A stretch of DNA of 64,000 nucleotides. It comes from CAVSUR01 sp052143655. Lineage in GTDB: Bacteria > Actinomycetota > Actinomycetes > Streptosporangiales > Streptosporangiaceae. Made by a program: the position numbers and the translations under genes. The stretch covers positions 8,246-72,245 of the forward strand of contig JBKQSL010000149.1 of the NCBI GenBank assembly GCA_052143655.1. The letters run 5' to 3'. This document shows, in pieces, positions 34,100-42,462 of the stretch; the stretch's first letter is position 1, and every line of letters begins with the position of its first letter. Below the pieces are notes generated by a model. That model was not told the origin of the DNA, searched no databases, and saw nothing but the letters and a program-made list of their open reading frames with translations.

Positions 34100-35833
34100 A
34101 TGATGATGATCGCGAGCACGATTGCCGGCTACCGGGTGGACCGGGAAATCGGCCGGGGCGGCATGGCCACCGTCTACCAGGCCTACGACGAGCGGCTCAA
34201 CCGCAAGGTCGCGCTGAAGGTGCTGTCGCCGGAGCTGGCGGGAGACGCGGCGTTCCGGGCCAGGTTCATCCGCGAGTCGCGCGCGGCTGCTGCCGTCGAC
34301 CACCGCAACATCATCCCGGTCTACGACGCTGGCGAGTGGTCGGGCGTCCTGTACATCGCCATGCGCTACCTGCCCGGCGGCGACGTGCGGACGCTGCTGG
34401 AGCGGCACGGCTGCCTGCCACCTGCCCGCGCGTACCACATCATCGCCGAGGTGGCCGCGGCGCTGGACGCGGCGCATGCCCGGGGCCTGATCCACCGTGA
34501 CGTCAAGCCCGGCAACATGCTGCTGGAGGAGGGCGAGCCTGCCGACAGCGCGGTGCCGGGCAGTCCCGGCGGTCCCGCCGAGGGCGACCACGTCTGCCTG
34601 TCCGACTTCGGGATCAGCAAGCACGCGGTGAGCACCGGCCTGACCCTGACCGGGCAGTTCGTGGGCACCCTGGACTACATCGCGCCCGAGCAGATCGAAG
34701 GCCGCGAGGTCGACGGCCGGACCGATCAGTACTCGCTCGCCTGCACGGCCTTCGAGCTGCTGACCGGAAGCCCGCCGTTCGGCCGCACCCAGCCCATCGC
34801 GGTCATGTCCGCGCAGCTGTCCGAGCCGGTGCCCGCGCTGTCCGCCCGCCGGCCGGGCCTGCCCGCCGCCGCCGACCGGGTGCTCGCCCGGGCCCTGGCC
34901 AAGAACCCGGCGCAGCGCTACGCCACCTGCACCCAGTTCGCGGCTGACCTGGGCGGGGCTCTGGGCGTCGGGCTACCGGAGCCGGGCCCGCCGGGCGCCG
35001 TTCAGTACCCGGGCGCCGTTCAGTACCCGGCAGCGGCCCAGTATTCGGGAGCCGGGTCCTATCCGGGCCAGGATCAGGCGGCGCCGGGCCACTACGAGCC
35101 CACTCAGGCGGCGTTCGCCGCCGCTGGCCCGCCGCCGGTCGCCCCCGGCAGCCAGCCTGGCTGGGCCCGGCCCACGTACCCGGGCTACCAGGGCCCGCCG
35201 CCCCCGGCGCGACCGCGGCGGCGCGGCGCGGTGGCCGCCTGGGCCGCCGTGGTGCTGGTCGCCGTCGGGGCCGCGCTGGCAGTGGCGGTCGTGCTGGCCC
35301 GGCACCGCACGCCGGCCGGCTCGGCCGCCGTCGCCGGGGGCCCGGCGAGTTCCGTGCCGGCCGTCGCCGCGTCGCCGGTCAGCGTGGCGCAGCGCCAGGC
35401 CGCGGCGGTCAACGCGCTGCTCGGCCGGATGGCCGTCAGCCGCAGTCCGCTGCAGAACGCGATCAGCCAGATCCAGGCCTGCGCGAACGTCGCCAGCGCG
35501 GAGAGCACGATCCAGTCCGTCACCAGCCAGCGCAGCGCGGAGTACCAGCAGGCGCAGTCGCTGCCGGCCAGCGCGCTGGCAGACGGCGCTGCGCTGAAGT
35601 CCGACCTGGTGCAGGCGCTCAGCGGGTCGCTCAGCGCCGACCAGAGCTACCTCGCCTGGTCGCAGCAGGAGCTGAGCTCGTGCGCGCCGGGCAGCGGCAG
35701 CCAGTCGGCGGACTACGGCGATGCGGTCACCTTGAGCGAGCAGGTGAACCCGGTGAAGCAGCAGCTCGTCGGCGTCTGGAATCCGACCGCGGCGCGGTAC
35801 GGGTACCCTCAGCGGCAGCCGGGCGGTATCTGA
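34100..35833 (+). CDS. Membrane Ser/Thr protein kinase (PASTA-less)
   Basis: Receptor-like kinase of 577 residues. The kinase domain (about 8-290) has the glycine loop IGRGGMATVYQAYD, Lys40, HRDVKPGN with catalytic Asp134, DFG Asp169 and GTLDYIAPEQ. A Pro/Gln/Tyr-rich linker (about 295-370, with repeated PGAVQYP) leads to one membrane segment (about 375-400), then an outer domain of some 170 residues with two cysteines likely to pair and no PASTA repeats. The kinase faces the cytoplasm. Three ATG codons in a row open the frame. It lies between prcA and a cell-wall amidase, hinting at an envelope role. Substrates are unknown. Confidence 0.93.
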   Translation: MMMIASTIAGYRVDREIGRGGMATVYQAYDERLNRKVALKVLSPELAGDAAFRARFIRESRAAAAVDHRNIIPVYDAGEWSGVLYIAMRYLPGGDVRTLLERHGCLPPARAYHIIAEVAAALDAAHARGLIHRDVKPGNMLLEEGEPADSAVPGSPGGPAEGDHVCLSDFGISKHAVSTGLTLTGQFVGTLDYIAPEQIEGREVDGRTDQYSLACTAFELLTGSPPFGRTQPIAVMSAQLSEPVPALSARRPGLPAAADRVLARALAKNPAQRYATCTQFAADLGGALGVGLPEPGPPGAVQYPGAVQYPAAAQYSGAGSYPGQDQAAPGHYEPTQAAFAAAGPPPVAPGSQPGWARPTYPGYQGPPPPARPRRRGAVAAWAAVVLVAVGAALAVAVVLARHRTPAGSAAVAGGPASSVPAVAASPVSVAQRQAAAVNALLGRMAVSRSPLQNAISQIQACANVASAESTIQSVTSQRSAEYQQAQSLPASALADGAALKSDLVQALSGSLSADQSYLAWSQQELSSCAPGSGSQSADYGDAVTLSEQVNPVKQQLVGVWNPTAARYGYPQRQPGGI

Positions 35834-35867
35834 CCGGCGGGCACGGCCGCCGCTCAGCGCCCGGTCA
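35831..35867. terminator. Inverted repeat between convergent kinase and amidase genes
   Basis: Arms tgaccgg (35831-35837) and ccggtca (35861-35867) span the short gap and include the stop codons of both genes. A short bidirectional terminator is likely but the 23-nt loop makes it weak. Confidence 0.35.
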
Positions 35868-36786
35868 GGAACACGACGATGGCCTGGTCGAGCGCCCGGG
35901 CGATCTCGTGCTGCACGGCCGGCGTGGTGAGCAGCGCCGCGTCGGCCGGGTTGCTCATGTTCCCGCACTCGATCAGCACCTTGGGCACGGTCGTCAGGTT
36001 CAGCCCGGCCAGGTCGTCGCGCCGGATGTAACCGCCCTGCCCGTAATAGTCGCTGATCCGCATCGGCGTGCGGGCGAGCATCGCCGCGCGCACGTCGCGG
36101 CCGAAGCGCAGCGACGCGCCGATCACCTGGTTGTTCGGGCCGTCGGCGACGGGCTCAAGCACAGTGAAGCCGCGGCCCGAGGGCGGCCCGCCGTCGGCGT
36201 GGATGTCGACGGCCACCTGCGCCCCCGACTTGTTGATGATCTGGGCGCGCCGGTTCACGCACGGCCCGAGCCCGTTGTTCGACGTCCGGGTCAGCACCAC
36301 GTGCGCTCCCTGCCGCCGCAGCAGCGCCCGCAGGTCGGCAGCGACGTTGAAGTTGAACTGTGCCTCGGTGTAGCCGCCGGCGGTCTGGGTGCCGGTGGTG
36401 TCGCAGTTCTCCAGTTCCCGGCCGTTCCAGATCTGGCGGCTGAGGTACCCGGGGTCGGTGTGGTTCAGCCCGTTGTGCCCGGGGTCGATGCCGACGATCG
36501 CGCCGGCCAGTGGCCTGCCGCCCCCGGCCGTCCCGGGGCTGTGCGAGCCGCCGCTGGGCGAGCCGCCTGCCGGGGAGCTGACGCCGGGGGAGCCGCCGGC
36601 CTGGCCGCCAGACCCGTCCGGGGCGGGCGTGGCCGTCGCGGAGCCGGGCGCGGGGGACCCTGCCGAGGTGACGGACGCGCGCCCGGCGCAGGCCGCCAGC
36701 GCCAGCCCGGCCGCGGCCGCCGCGGCGGTGCAGGCCAGGGCGCGCCGCAGCCGCGGCGTGCCGGTCCTGCGGCTGTGCATGTCCAT
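35854..36786 (-). CDS. N-acetylmuramoyl-L-alanine amidase lipoprotein (Amidase_3)
   Basis: Zinc hydrolase of 310 residues that cleaves the amide bond between muramic acid and the peptide stem of peptidoglycan. A lipoprotein signal ends in LALAAC (Cys33), followed by a Gly/Ser/Pro-rich tether to about residue 90. The catalytic domain shows His104 in GIDPGHNG, Glu141, His196 in IHADGG and the catalytic Glu273 in LIECGN. It should act at the outer face of the membrane. Divergent from the aldehyde dehydrogenase gene and convergent with the kinase. An alternative start a few codons downstream (MHSRR) is possible. Confidence 0.9.
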   Translation of the reverse strand: MDMHSRRTGTPRLRRALACTAAAAAAGLALAACAGRASVTSAGSPAPGSATATPAPDGSGGQAGGSPGVSSPAGGSPSGGSHSPGTAGGGRPLAGAIVGIDPGHNGLNHTDPGYLSRQIWNGRELENCDTTGTQTAGGYTEAQFNFNVAADLRALLRRQGAHVVLTRTSNNGLGPCVNRRAQIINKSGAQVAVDIHADGGPPSGRGFTVLEPVADGPNNQVIGASLRFGRDVRAAMLARTPMRISDYYGQGGYIRRDDLAGLNLTTVPKVLIECGNMSNPADAALLTTPAVQHEIARALDQAIVVFLTGR

Positions 36787-36998
36787 GCCCCGGCTCTCCC
36801 CGCGCCCGCCCGGCCACCGGGCTCCTTACCCATAATGCCGGAGCGGGCAGTGCCGTCGGCAGTTCCGGGGCCGGCGGCGCCGTCCGGCCCGCGTGGGAAG
36901 ATCCTGGGCCGGGTACGCTCTGACCGCGTGTGCGCAAGCGTTGGTAATGTCGAGTTCGCGCGCGGCCTGGATGGCTGCGCAGGTGCTGGAGGACAGAA

Positions 36999-38459
36999 GT
37001 GACAGGCGATCTGGCAACCATCGCGGGCATCAACCCGCCGACTGGCCTGCTCATCGGCGGTGACTGGACCACGGGCCGGGACGGCTCGCTGCCGGTGATC
37101 GATCCGGCCACCGAGGAGCCGATCGCCGAGGTGGCCGTAGGGACCGTGGAGGACGCGCTGGACGCGGTCACGGCCGCGCACGAGGCGCTGCCGGCCTGGG
37201 CGGCCCGCGCGCCGCGCGAGCGGGCCGAGATCCTGCGCCGCGCGTTCGATCTGATGATGGCCCAGGCCGAGCCGCTGGCCCGCCTCATGGTGCTGGAGAA
37301 CGGCAAGGCGCTGCGGGACGCCCGGGGCGAGGCGACCTACGCGGCCGAATTCTTCCGCTGGTTCGCGGAGGAGGCGGTGCGCAACGTCGGCGCGCTGGTC
37401 ACCGCCCCGTCCGGGACCAACCGGATCATGGTGGCGCACCAGCCGGTGGGCGTCAGCGTGCTGATCACGCCGTGGAACTTCCCGGCGGCGATGGCCACCC
37501 GCAAGATCGCCCCCGCGCTGGCGGCGGGCTGCACCGTGGTGCTCAAGCCCGCCAAGGAGACCCCGCTCACCGCGCTGGCCATCGCGGGCCTGCTGGCGGA
37601 AGCGGGCGTGCCCGCAGGCGTGGTCAACGTGGTGTGCGCCCGGCGGCCCGGCCCGATGACCGAGGCGATGCTGGCCGACCCGCGGGTGCGCAAGCTATCG
37701 TTCACCGGCTCGACCGAGGTCGGCCGGGTGCTGCTGGAGACGGCCGCCAAGACGGTCACGAACTGCTCGATGGAACTCGGCGGCAACGCCCCGTTCCTGG
37801 TCTTCGACGACGCCGACATCGACGCGGCGGTCGAAGGTGCGTTCGTCGCCAAGATGCGCAACGGCGGCGAGGCATGCACCGCGGCGAACCGGTTCTACGT
37901 GCACGAGGCGGTCGTCGGCGAGTTCTCGGCGAAGTTCGCCGCCCGGCTGGCCGGGCTGCGGGTCGGGCCAGGCCTGGAGGACGGGGTCGACCTCGGCCCG
38001 CTGGTCAACGCCGACACCCGGTCTAAGGTCGCCGGGCTGGTCGAGACCGCAACCAAGGACGGCGGCCGGGTGGTGACCGGCGGGCACGTCCCAGAGCGGG
38101 CCGGGTACTTCTACGAGCCCACTGTGCTGGACGAAGTGGCGCCGGACGCGGGCATCCTGTCGCAGGAGATCTTCGGCCCGGTCGCCCCGATCGTCCGGTT
38201 CACCGGCACCAGCGAGGTGATCTCGATGGCGAACGCCACCGAATACGGCCTGGTCGCCTACCTCTACACCCGCGACCTGCGGCGCGCCCTGCAGGTGTCG
38301 GAGGCGCTGGAGTCCGGCATGGTCGGCGTGAACCGCGGGGTGGTGTCCGACCCGGCGGCCCCGTTCGGCGGCGTGAAGCAGTCCGGGCTCGGCCGGGAAG
38401 GCGGTCACGACGGCTTGCTGGAGTTCACTGAGACCAAATACATCGCTGTCGACTGGTGA
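36999..38459 (+). CDS. NAD(P)-dependent aldehyde dehydrogenase, succinate-semialdehyde type
   Basis: ALDH-superfamily enzyme of 486 residues. The cofactor region is ITPWNFPAAMATRKIAPALAAG, the general base Glu259 lies in MELGGN and the catalytic Cys293 in GGEACTAANR. The substrate-binding signatures match the GabD subfamily (succinate semialdehyde to succinate), though related aldehydes are possible. GTG 36999 has GGAGGACAG upstream. The pafA gene begins only 10 bp after its stop, so pafA is probably transcribed with it, an arrangement not usual for pafA. Confidence 0.92.
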   Translation: MTGDLATIAGINPPTGLLIGGDWTTGRDGSLPVIDPATEEPIAEVAVGTVEDALDAVTAAHEALPAWAARAPRERAEILRRAFDLMMAQAEPLARLMVLENGKALRDARGEATYAAEFFRWFAEEAVRNVGALVTAPSGTNRIMVAHQPVGVSVLITPWNFPAAMATRKIAPALAAGCTVVLKPAKETPLTALAIAGLLAEAGVPAGVVNVVCARRPGPMTEAMLADPRVRKLSFTGSTEVGRVLLETAAKTVTNCSMELGGNAPFLVFDDADIDAAVEGAFVAKMRNGGEACTAANRFYVHEAVVGEFSAKFAARLAGLRVGPGLEDGVDLGPLVNADTRSKVAGLVETATKDGGRVVTGGHVPERAGYFYEPTVLDEVAPDAGILSQEIFGPVAPIVRFTGTSEVISMANATEYGLVAYLYTRDLRRALQVSEALESGMVGVNRGVVSDPAAPFGGVKQSGLGREGGHDGLLEFTETKYIAVDW

Positions 38460-38469
38460 GCTGAATCGA

Positions 38470-39828
38470 GTGGACAGACGGATATTCGGCCTGGAGAACG
38501 AGTACGGGGTCACCTGCACCTTCCGTGGCCAGCGTCGGCTCTCGCCAGACGAGGTGGCCCGGTACCTGTTCCGCCGCGTGGTGTCGTGGGGGCGCAGCAG
38601 TAACGTGTTCCTGCGCAATGGCGCGCGGCTGTACCTGGACGTAGGCAGTCATCCTGAGTACGCCACCCCCGAGTGCGACAACATCATCGACCTGGTGACG
38701 CACGATAAGGCGGGGGAGCGGATCCTTGAGGGCCTGCTGGTCGATGCCGACCGGCGGCTGCGCGAGGAGGGCATCGCCGGGGACATCTACCTGTTCAAGA
38801 ACAACACCGACTCGGCCGGCAACTCCTACGGCTGCCATGAGAACTACCTTGTCGGGCGGCATGGAGAGTTCGGGCGGCTGGCCGACATCCTGATCCCGTT
38901 CCTGGTTACCCGGCAGATCATCTGCGGGGCGGGCAAGGTGCTGCAGACCCCCCGGGGCGCGGTCTACTGCGTCAGCCAGCGGGCCGAGCACATCTGGGAG
39001 GGAGTGTCGTCGGCGACCACGCGGTCGCGGCCGATCATCAACACCCGGGACGAGCCGCACGCCGACGCCGAGCGGTTCCGCCGGCTGCACGTCATCGTCG
39101 GCGACTCCAACATGAGCGAGACCACCATGCTGCTCAAGGTCGGCGCGACTGACCTGGTGCTGCGCATGGTCGAGGCGGGTACGGTGATGCGCGACCTCAC
39201 GCTGGAGAACCCCATCCGGGCGATCCGCGACGTCAGCCACGACATGACCGGGCGGCGCAAGGTCCGGCTGGCCAACGGCCGCGAGGTCAGCGCCCTGGAC
39301 ATCCAGCGCGAGTACCTGTCCAAGGCGCAGGACTTCACCGAACGCCGCGGCGCCGACGCGGTGGCGCGCCGGGTGCTCGACCTGTGGGAGCGCACGCTGC
39401 ACGCGGTGGAGACCGGCGACCTGTCGCCGGTCGCCCGGGAGATCGACTGGGTCACCAAGTACCAGCTGATCGAGCGCTACCGGGCCAAGCATGACCTGCC
39501 GCTGTCGTCATCACGGGTGGCCCAGCTCGATCTGGCCTATCACGACGTGCACCGCGGCCGCGGCCTGTACTACCTGCTGCAGAACCGCGGCGCGGTGGCG
39601 CGGGTCTGCCGGGATATCGAGATCTTCGAGGCCAAGTCAGTGCCGCCGCAGACGACCCGGGCCAGGCTGCGCGGCGAGTTCATCCGCCGGGCGCAGGACC
39701 GGCGCCGCGATTTCACCGTGGACTGGGTGCACCTCAAGCTCAACGACCAGGCCCAGCGCACCGTGCTGTGCAAGGACCCGTTCCGCTCGGTGGACGAGCG
39801 GGTGGAGAAGCTGATCGCGGGCATGTAA
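38470..39828 (+). CDS. pafA: Pup-protein ligase PafA
   Basis: Ligase of 452 residues that joins the C-terminal Glu of Pup to substrate lysines using ATP. The start DRRIFGLENEYGVTCTF, the ATP/Mg region HPEYATPECDN, and NNTDSAGNSYGCHENYL are conserved, and it lacks the Dop loop. The C-terminus KLIAGM is encoded by the segment that recurs, as part of a 21-bp direct repeat, 2.6 kb downstream. GTG 38470 has no strong ribosome binding site, consistent with coupling to the dehydrogenase gene just upstream. Confidence 0.97.
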   Translation: MDRRIFGLENEYGVTCTFRGQRRLSPDEVARYLFRRVVSWGRSSNVFLRNGARLYLDVGSHPEYATPECDNIIDLVTHDKAGERILEGLLVDADRRLREEGIAGDIYLFKNNTDSAGNSYGCHENYLVGRHGEFGRLADILIPFLVTRQIICGAGKVLQTPRGAVYCVSQRAEHIWEGVSSATTRSRPIINTRDEPHADAERFRRLHVIVGDSNMSETTMLLKVGATDLVLRMVEAGTVMRDLTLENPIRAIRDVSHDMTGRRKVRLANGREVSALDIQREYLSKAQDFTERRGADAVARRVLDLWERTLHAVETGDLSPVAREIDWVTKYQLIERYRAKHDLPLSSSRVAQLDLAYHDVHRGRGLYYLLQNRGAVARVCRDIEIFEAKSVPPQTTRARLRGEFIRRAQDRRRDFTVDWVHLKLNDQAQRTVLCKDPFRSVDERVEKLIAGM

Positions 39829-39830
39829 CC
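39810..39830 (+). repeat. Left copy of 21-bp direct repeat (pafA 3' end)
   Basis: A 21-bp sequence beginning gctgatcgcgggc covers the last codons and TAA of pafA plus two bases. The same 21 bases occur at 42442-42462. The neighbours on both sides differ, so this is a true flanking repeat. It resembles the product of site-specific integration into the 3' end of a gene, which keeps the gene intact. Confidence 0.75.
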
Positions 39831-39844
39831 CTCGGCCGGTCAGG

Positions 39845-40081
39845 CCATTGAGAGTCGTAGGCAGTCAGGCGCAGGTGGCCCTCCAGGCACACCAGCTCCT
39901 CGTGTCTCTCGCCGACAAGAATAAGTGGCGGGAACCGCTCTCCTCGTGACTGCGCGAGCTGCTTCCACGACCCTTTCATTGGGTACGTGACAGCGGCCAC
40001 GGGGGACTGGGGACGGCCGTTTAGCTGCCCGCTGGCGGTCGTGGGTTCGGCCGGCTGGTGGTCATGGGATTTGCCCGGCAC
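39845..40081 (-). pseudogene. Fragment of a hypothetical gene
   Basis: On the minus strand the stretch YPMKGSWKQLAQSRGERFPPLILVG, then EELVCLEGHLRLTAY, reads like real protein with normal codon use, unlike surrounding shadow frames. After DSQWPD the frame runs into the pafA 3' region, so the gene is cut at the repeat. It may be the C-terminal part of a ParB-like or unnamed actinobacterial protein, but I cannot assign it. The frame beyond the junction is not native. Confidence 0.4.
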
Positions 40082-40173
40082 GACGTCGTCTGCCTTGCCG
40101 CGTCCCGCGGCCGGGGTCTCTCTTCGGGTGCGGTGGCGGTGCTGAAGCGCCCGTCGGCCCGAAGAGGGACAAC

Positions 40174-40310
40174 TTGAAGTCTGCCGAGGAAATCATGGAA
40201 ATGCTGGAAGCGTTCGGCCTGACCGGGTCGCTGCGTGACGCTGCTGAGCTGGCGGGGTGCTCGCATCGCACGGCCGGGTGGTATGTGCGGGCCTGTGACA
40301 CGTCGGTGAG
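40174..40310 (+). pseudogene. IS21-like transposase N-terminal fragment
   Basis: From a TTG at 40174, with GAAGAGGGAC upstream, the frame reads KSAEEIMEMLEAFGLTGS and RDAAELAGCSHRTAGWYV, the N-terminal helix-turn-helix of a common actinobacterial IS21-like transposase. After about 45 codons homology stops near 40310 and GC-rich filler follows (short ccccggccg repeats at about 40387-40420). Confidence 0.6.
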
Positions 40311-40333
40311 GCCGGCCCGGCCGGCGTCGCCCG

Positions 40334-40996
40334 TCATGCCCGCGCGACGCCGGGCAGCCCGCAGCTGGACGACGAGCATTTCCCGGCCGCCCCGGCCGCC
40401 CCGGCCGCCCCGGCCGGCGCGCTCTTGCGGGCGCCGAAAGCCCGCACCGCCGCGTCCTCGCTGGTGCGGATGGCGGGCTGCCGGCGGCGCAGCGGCACGG
40501 TCAGCTCGCTGATCGCGCCGCCTTTCCACCGCAAGACCAGGTCGGCCCGCCCGCTGGTCTCGTCTCGGCGGAGGCTGATGTTTACCTCGTCCAGCAGGCT
40601 GCGCAGGAGTTGCTTGCGGTCCTTGTCGGTGGTGGTGGCCGCGTCCCAGACCGCGCCGAGGTCGTCGCCGAAGGCCAGGATCGCCGCCCGCTCGCCGCTG
40701 GTGAGCGCCTAGGGGCGGGCGGCCTGGCAGCGGGCCAGCTCAGCCTCGGCGTTGGCGAGCTCGCGCAGGGCGTTTTCCCATTCGGTTTCCAGGCCGCGGG
40801 CGACCAGCCGGTTGTCGGGGTGGACGGCGCGGTAGCGGCGCTCGGCCCTGGCAGCGTTGTAGCGGGCCTGCTCGACCTGGCGCTGGTGCTGCGCCAGGTC
40901 GGCGTCGTGGCCGTCTTCGAGCTGGCGGGCGGCTTGCAGGCACGCATCCAGCGGGCCGGCTGGCCCCATCCGGCCCGGCCCGGCCGGCCCGCTCAA
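40334..40996 (-). pseudogene. Large serine recombinase, C-terminal remnant with amber codon
   Basis: Reading down from about 40945, the minus strand encodes a coiled-coil segment (HQRQVEQARYNAARAERRYR, PDNRLVARGLETEWENALREL) found in the C-terminal part of large serine recombinases. At 40711-40709 a TAG stops the frame, where the family would have CAG (RPQALT). Beyond it the same frame continues with GERAAILAFGDDLGAVWDAAT, RKQLLRSLLDEVNISLRRDE and LVLRWKGGAISELTVPLRRR down to about 40430, then degenerates. The catalytic N-terminal resolvase domain is absent. It may be what is left of the integrase of the flanking island. Confidence 0.7.
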
Positions 40997-41676
40997 AGCT
41001 GGCCGGCGGTGATCACCTGGCTGGCTGGTGGCGGGGTGACGGTGGCGGTGTTCCAGTTCGAGAACGTCACGCTCTCGCCGTTCTTGCCGGTCAGCGAGAG
41101 CAGGTACGGCTTGCCCGCACGGGCGATGTACACCCGGTACGGGCCCTGGCTGCCGGTCCAGGCAGGCTGGCCCTGGTAGGTCGTCGCGGTCAGCTTGATG
41201 GCGGACTCGCTCTTATTCGGCGAATGCTGGAAGATACCACCGACCAGGGAGGTCATCGTCAGGCCGGAGAACGACGACGCCTGCCCCGCGGGCACCGCCA
41301 GGTACTTTCCGCAAACCTTCGCGCAGATCGACGACGACAGGTGGCTGGCCTGCAGGAACGACTGGTTGATCTTGACATAGTCCTTGCCCGGGGTCACCAC
41401 GACGTTGAAGGTGGCGCCGGCGCGGGAGACGGTGCCGCTGGCCGAGGCGGGCCGGACGAACGCCATGTCGAGGCTGATCTGCTCCCCGTTCTGCACGACG
41501 TGCCCGGCCATCTGCACGCTCTTGGCGGACTCGGCCGCGGCCTTGATCTTCGGGTATTCCTGCCTCAGGGTCGGCGAGCCGCCTGAGCCGCCGCCGCTGC
41601 TGCTGCCGCAGGCCGCCATCGGCAGTGCCGCCCCCAGTACCAGCATCGATCCGGTCAGGACGCGGGTCATTTTCAC
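40993..41676 (-). CDS. Secreted lipoprotein of unknown function
   Basis: Apparently intact protein of 227 residues. The signal peptide (MTRVLTGSMLVLGAALPM) ends in the lipobox PMAAC, followed by a Ser/Gly tether. The mature part begins LRQEYPKIKAAAESAKSVQMAG and has beta-strand-rich sequence with two cysteines (SSICAKVCGKYL); it is reminiscent of LppX/LprG-like lipid-carrier lipoproteins, but I cannot confirm this. GTG 41676 has GGAG 6 nt upstream; ATG 41670 is the alternative. It is the only complete gene between the 21-bp repeats. Its stop overlaps the beginning of the recombinase remnant. Confidence 0.75.
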   Translation of the reverse strand: MKMTRVLTGSMLVLGAALPMAACGSSSGGGSGGSPTLRQEYPKIKAAAESAKSVQMAGHVVQNGEQISLDMAFVRPASASGTVSRAGATFNVVVTPGKDYVKINQSFLQASHLSSSICAKVCGKYLAVPAGQASSFSGLTMTSLVGGIFQHSPNKSESAIKLTATTYQGQPAWTGSQGPYRVYIARAGKPYLLSLTGKNGESVTFSNWNTATVTPPPASQVITAGQL

Positions 41677-41840
41677 GACGCACTCCAAAAGGCGGGGTGA
41701 GCTCACAGGATGGAGCAGGCAACCGGCCGCCGGGCATGAACACGCTAGCAGAAGGTCAGGGCACGTTCAGGAAGGCGCCAAGACGACGGGTGCACGTCAA
41801 TTTTGTGGGGTAGGAAAGATCATCTTCGGGATGCTCCTGG

Positions 41841-42278
41841 TCAGGCAGTGCGCGTCTGAGTGCGGGGACTGTGGCAGACGGTCTCCCATGTGCTGCTGGT
41901 CTGCTGGCAGCGGAGGGCGATGATGGCGTCGGCTCCGTTGACGGTCCAGTGCATGCCTGCCTGCTTGAGTCTTTGGCCGATGACGGTCTTGCAGCTTGCT
42001 TCCACGACGCCGGAGCCGGCGAAGAGGCCGCGCTGGCGGAACCCGTGGTAGCGCATGCGGGCGGGGCGTTGTTCTCGAAGCAGCCGAGGGCGGTGTCGAT
42101 CTCGTCTTTCTTGACGCCTTCGGGGGGTAGGCTCTGGCGGCGCTGCAGATTCCGTCGATGTAGCCGTAGTCCAGGTCCTCCAGGCGGGCGGTGAGCCATT
42201 CTTCCTTGCGGTCCAGCAGCATGAACTCCAGCTTGCGGGCGAGGTCGTGGAGGTGCTCGCGGGCATGGAACAGGACGC
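41841..42278 (-). pseudogene. ISKra4-like transposase C-terminal remnant, frameshifted
   Basis: Three minus-strand frames join into one transposase tail: HAREHLHDLARKLEFMLLDR and LTARLEDLDYGYIDGICSAA, then EGVKKDEIDTALGCFENNAP, then MRYHGFRQRGLFAGSGVVEA and IGQRLKQAGMHWTVNGADAI. The GSGVVEA..CK..IGQRLK..G..W motif is that of ISKra4-family transposases. Two frameshifts and loss of the N-terminal half show that it is dead. Confidence 0.75.
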
Positions 42279-42289
42279 CCGGCCCGGAC

Positions 42290-42460
42290 CAGGCCGCGCA
42301 TGTGCTGCTGGGCTGGGAACGGGAGGCGATCGTCAAGCTCGCCGAGGAGCGGGGCGAGATCGACCGCAGCCACCGCAAGCTCGCCCACCGCGGCTCCCGC
42401 CTCGGCATCGTCCACGCGAGTGAGTCCACGGTGCTGCGGGTGCTGATCGCGGGCATGTAA
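42290..42460 (+). pseudogene. DDE transposase N-terminal fragment fused to pafA-like tail
   Basis: The plus strand reads EREAIVKLAEERGEIDRSHR then KLAHRGSRLGIVHASESTVLRVL, the helix-turn-helix part of a DDE (IS3/IS481-like, rve-type) transposase. It then passes in frame into LIAGM and a stop, the same residues and stop that end PafA, through the right copy of the 21-bp repeat. The catalytic domain is missing. Confidence 0.65.
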
Positions 42461-42462
42461 CC
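42442..42462 (+). repeat. Right copy of 21-bp direct repeat
   Basis: Identical to 39810-39830 over 21 bases, in the same orientation. It closes the 2.6-kb block of transposase and recombinase fragments. Confidence 0.75.

Noticed and set aside
40387..40420. Short ccccggccg repeats considered as a CRISPR or iteron array
   Set aside because: Units are 9 bp without spacers and lie in filler between two pseudogene fragments; simple GC slippage explains them.
41195..41923. Plus-strand frames opposite the lipoprotein gene, including one with a ribosome-site-like start
   Set aside because: They are antisense to a lipoprotein with a clean signal peptide and lipobox; no domain is recognised.
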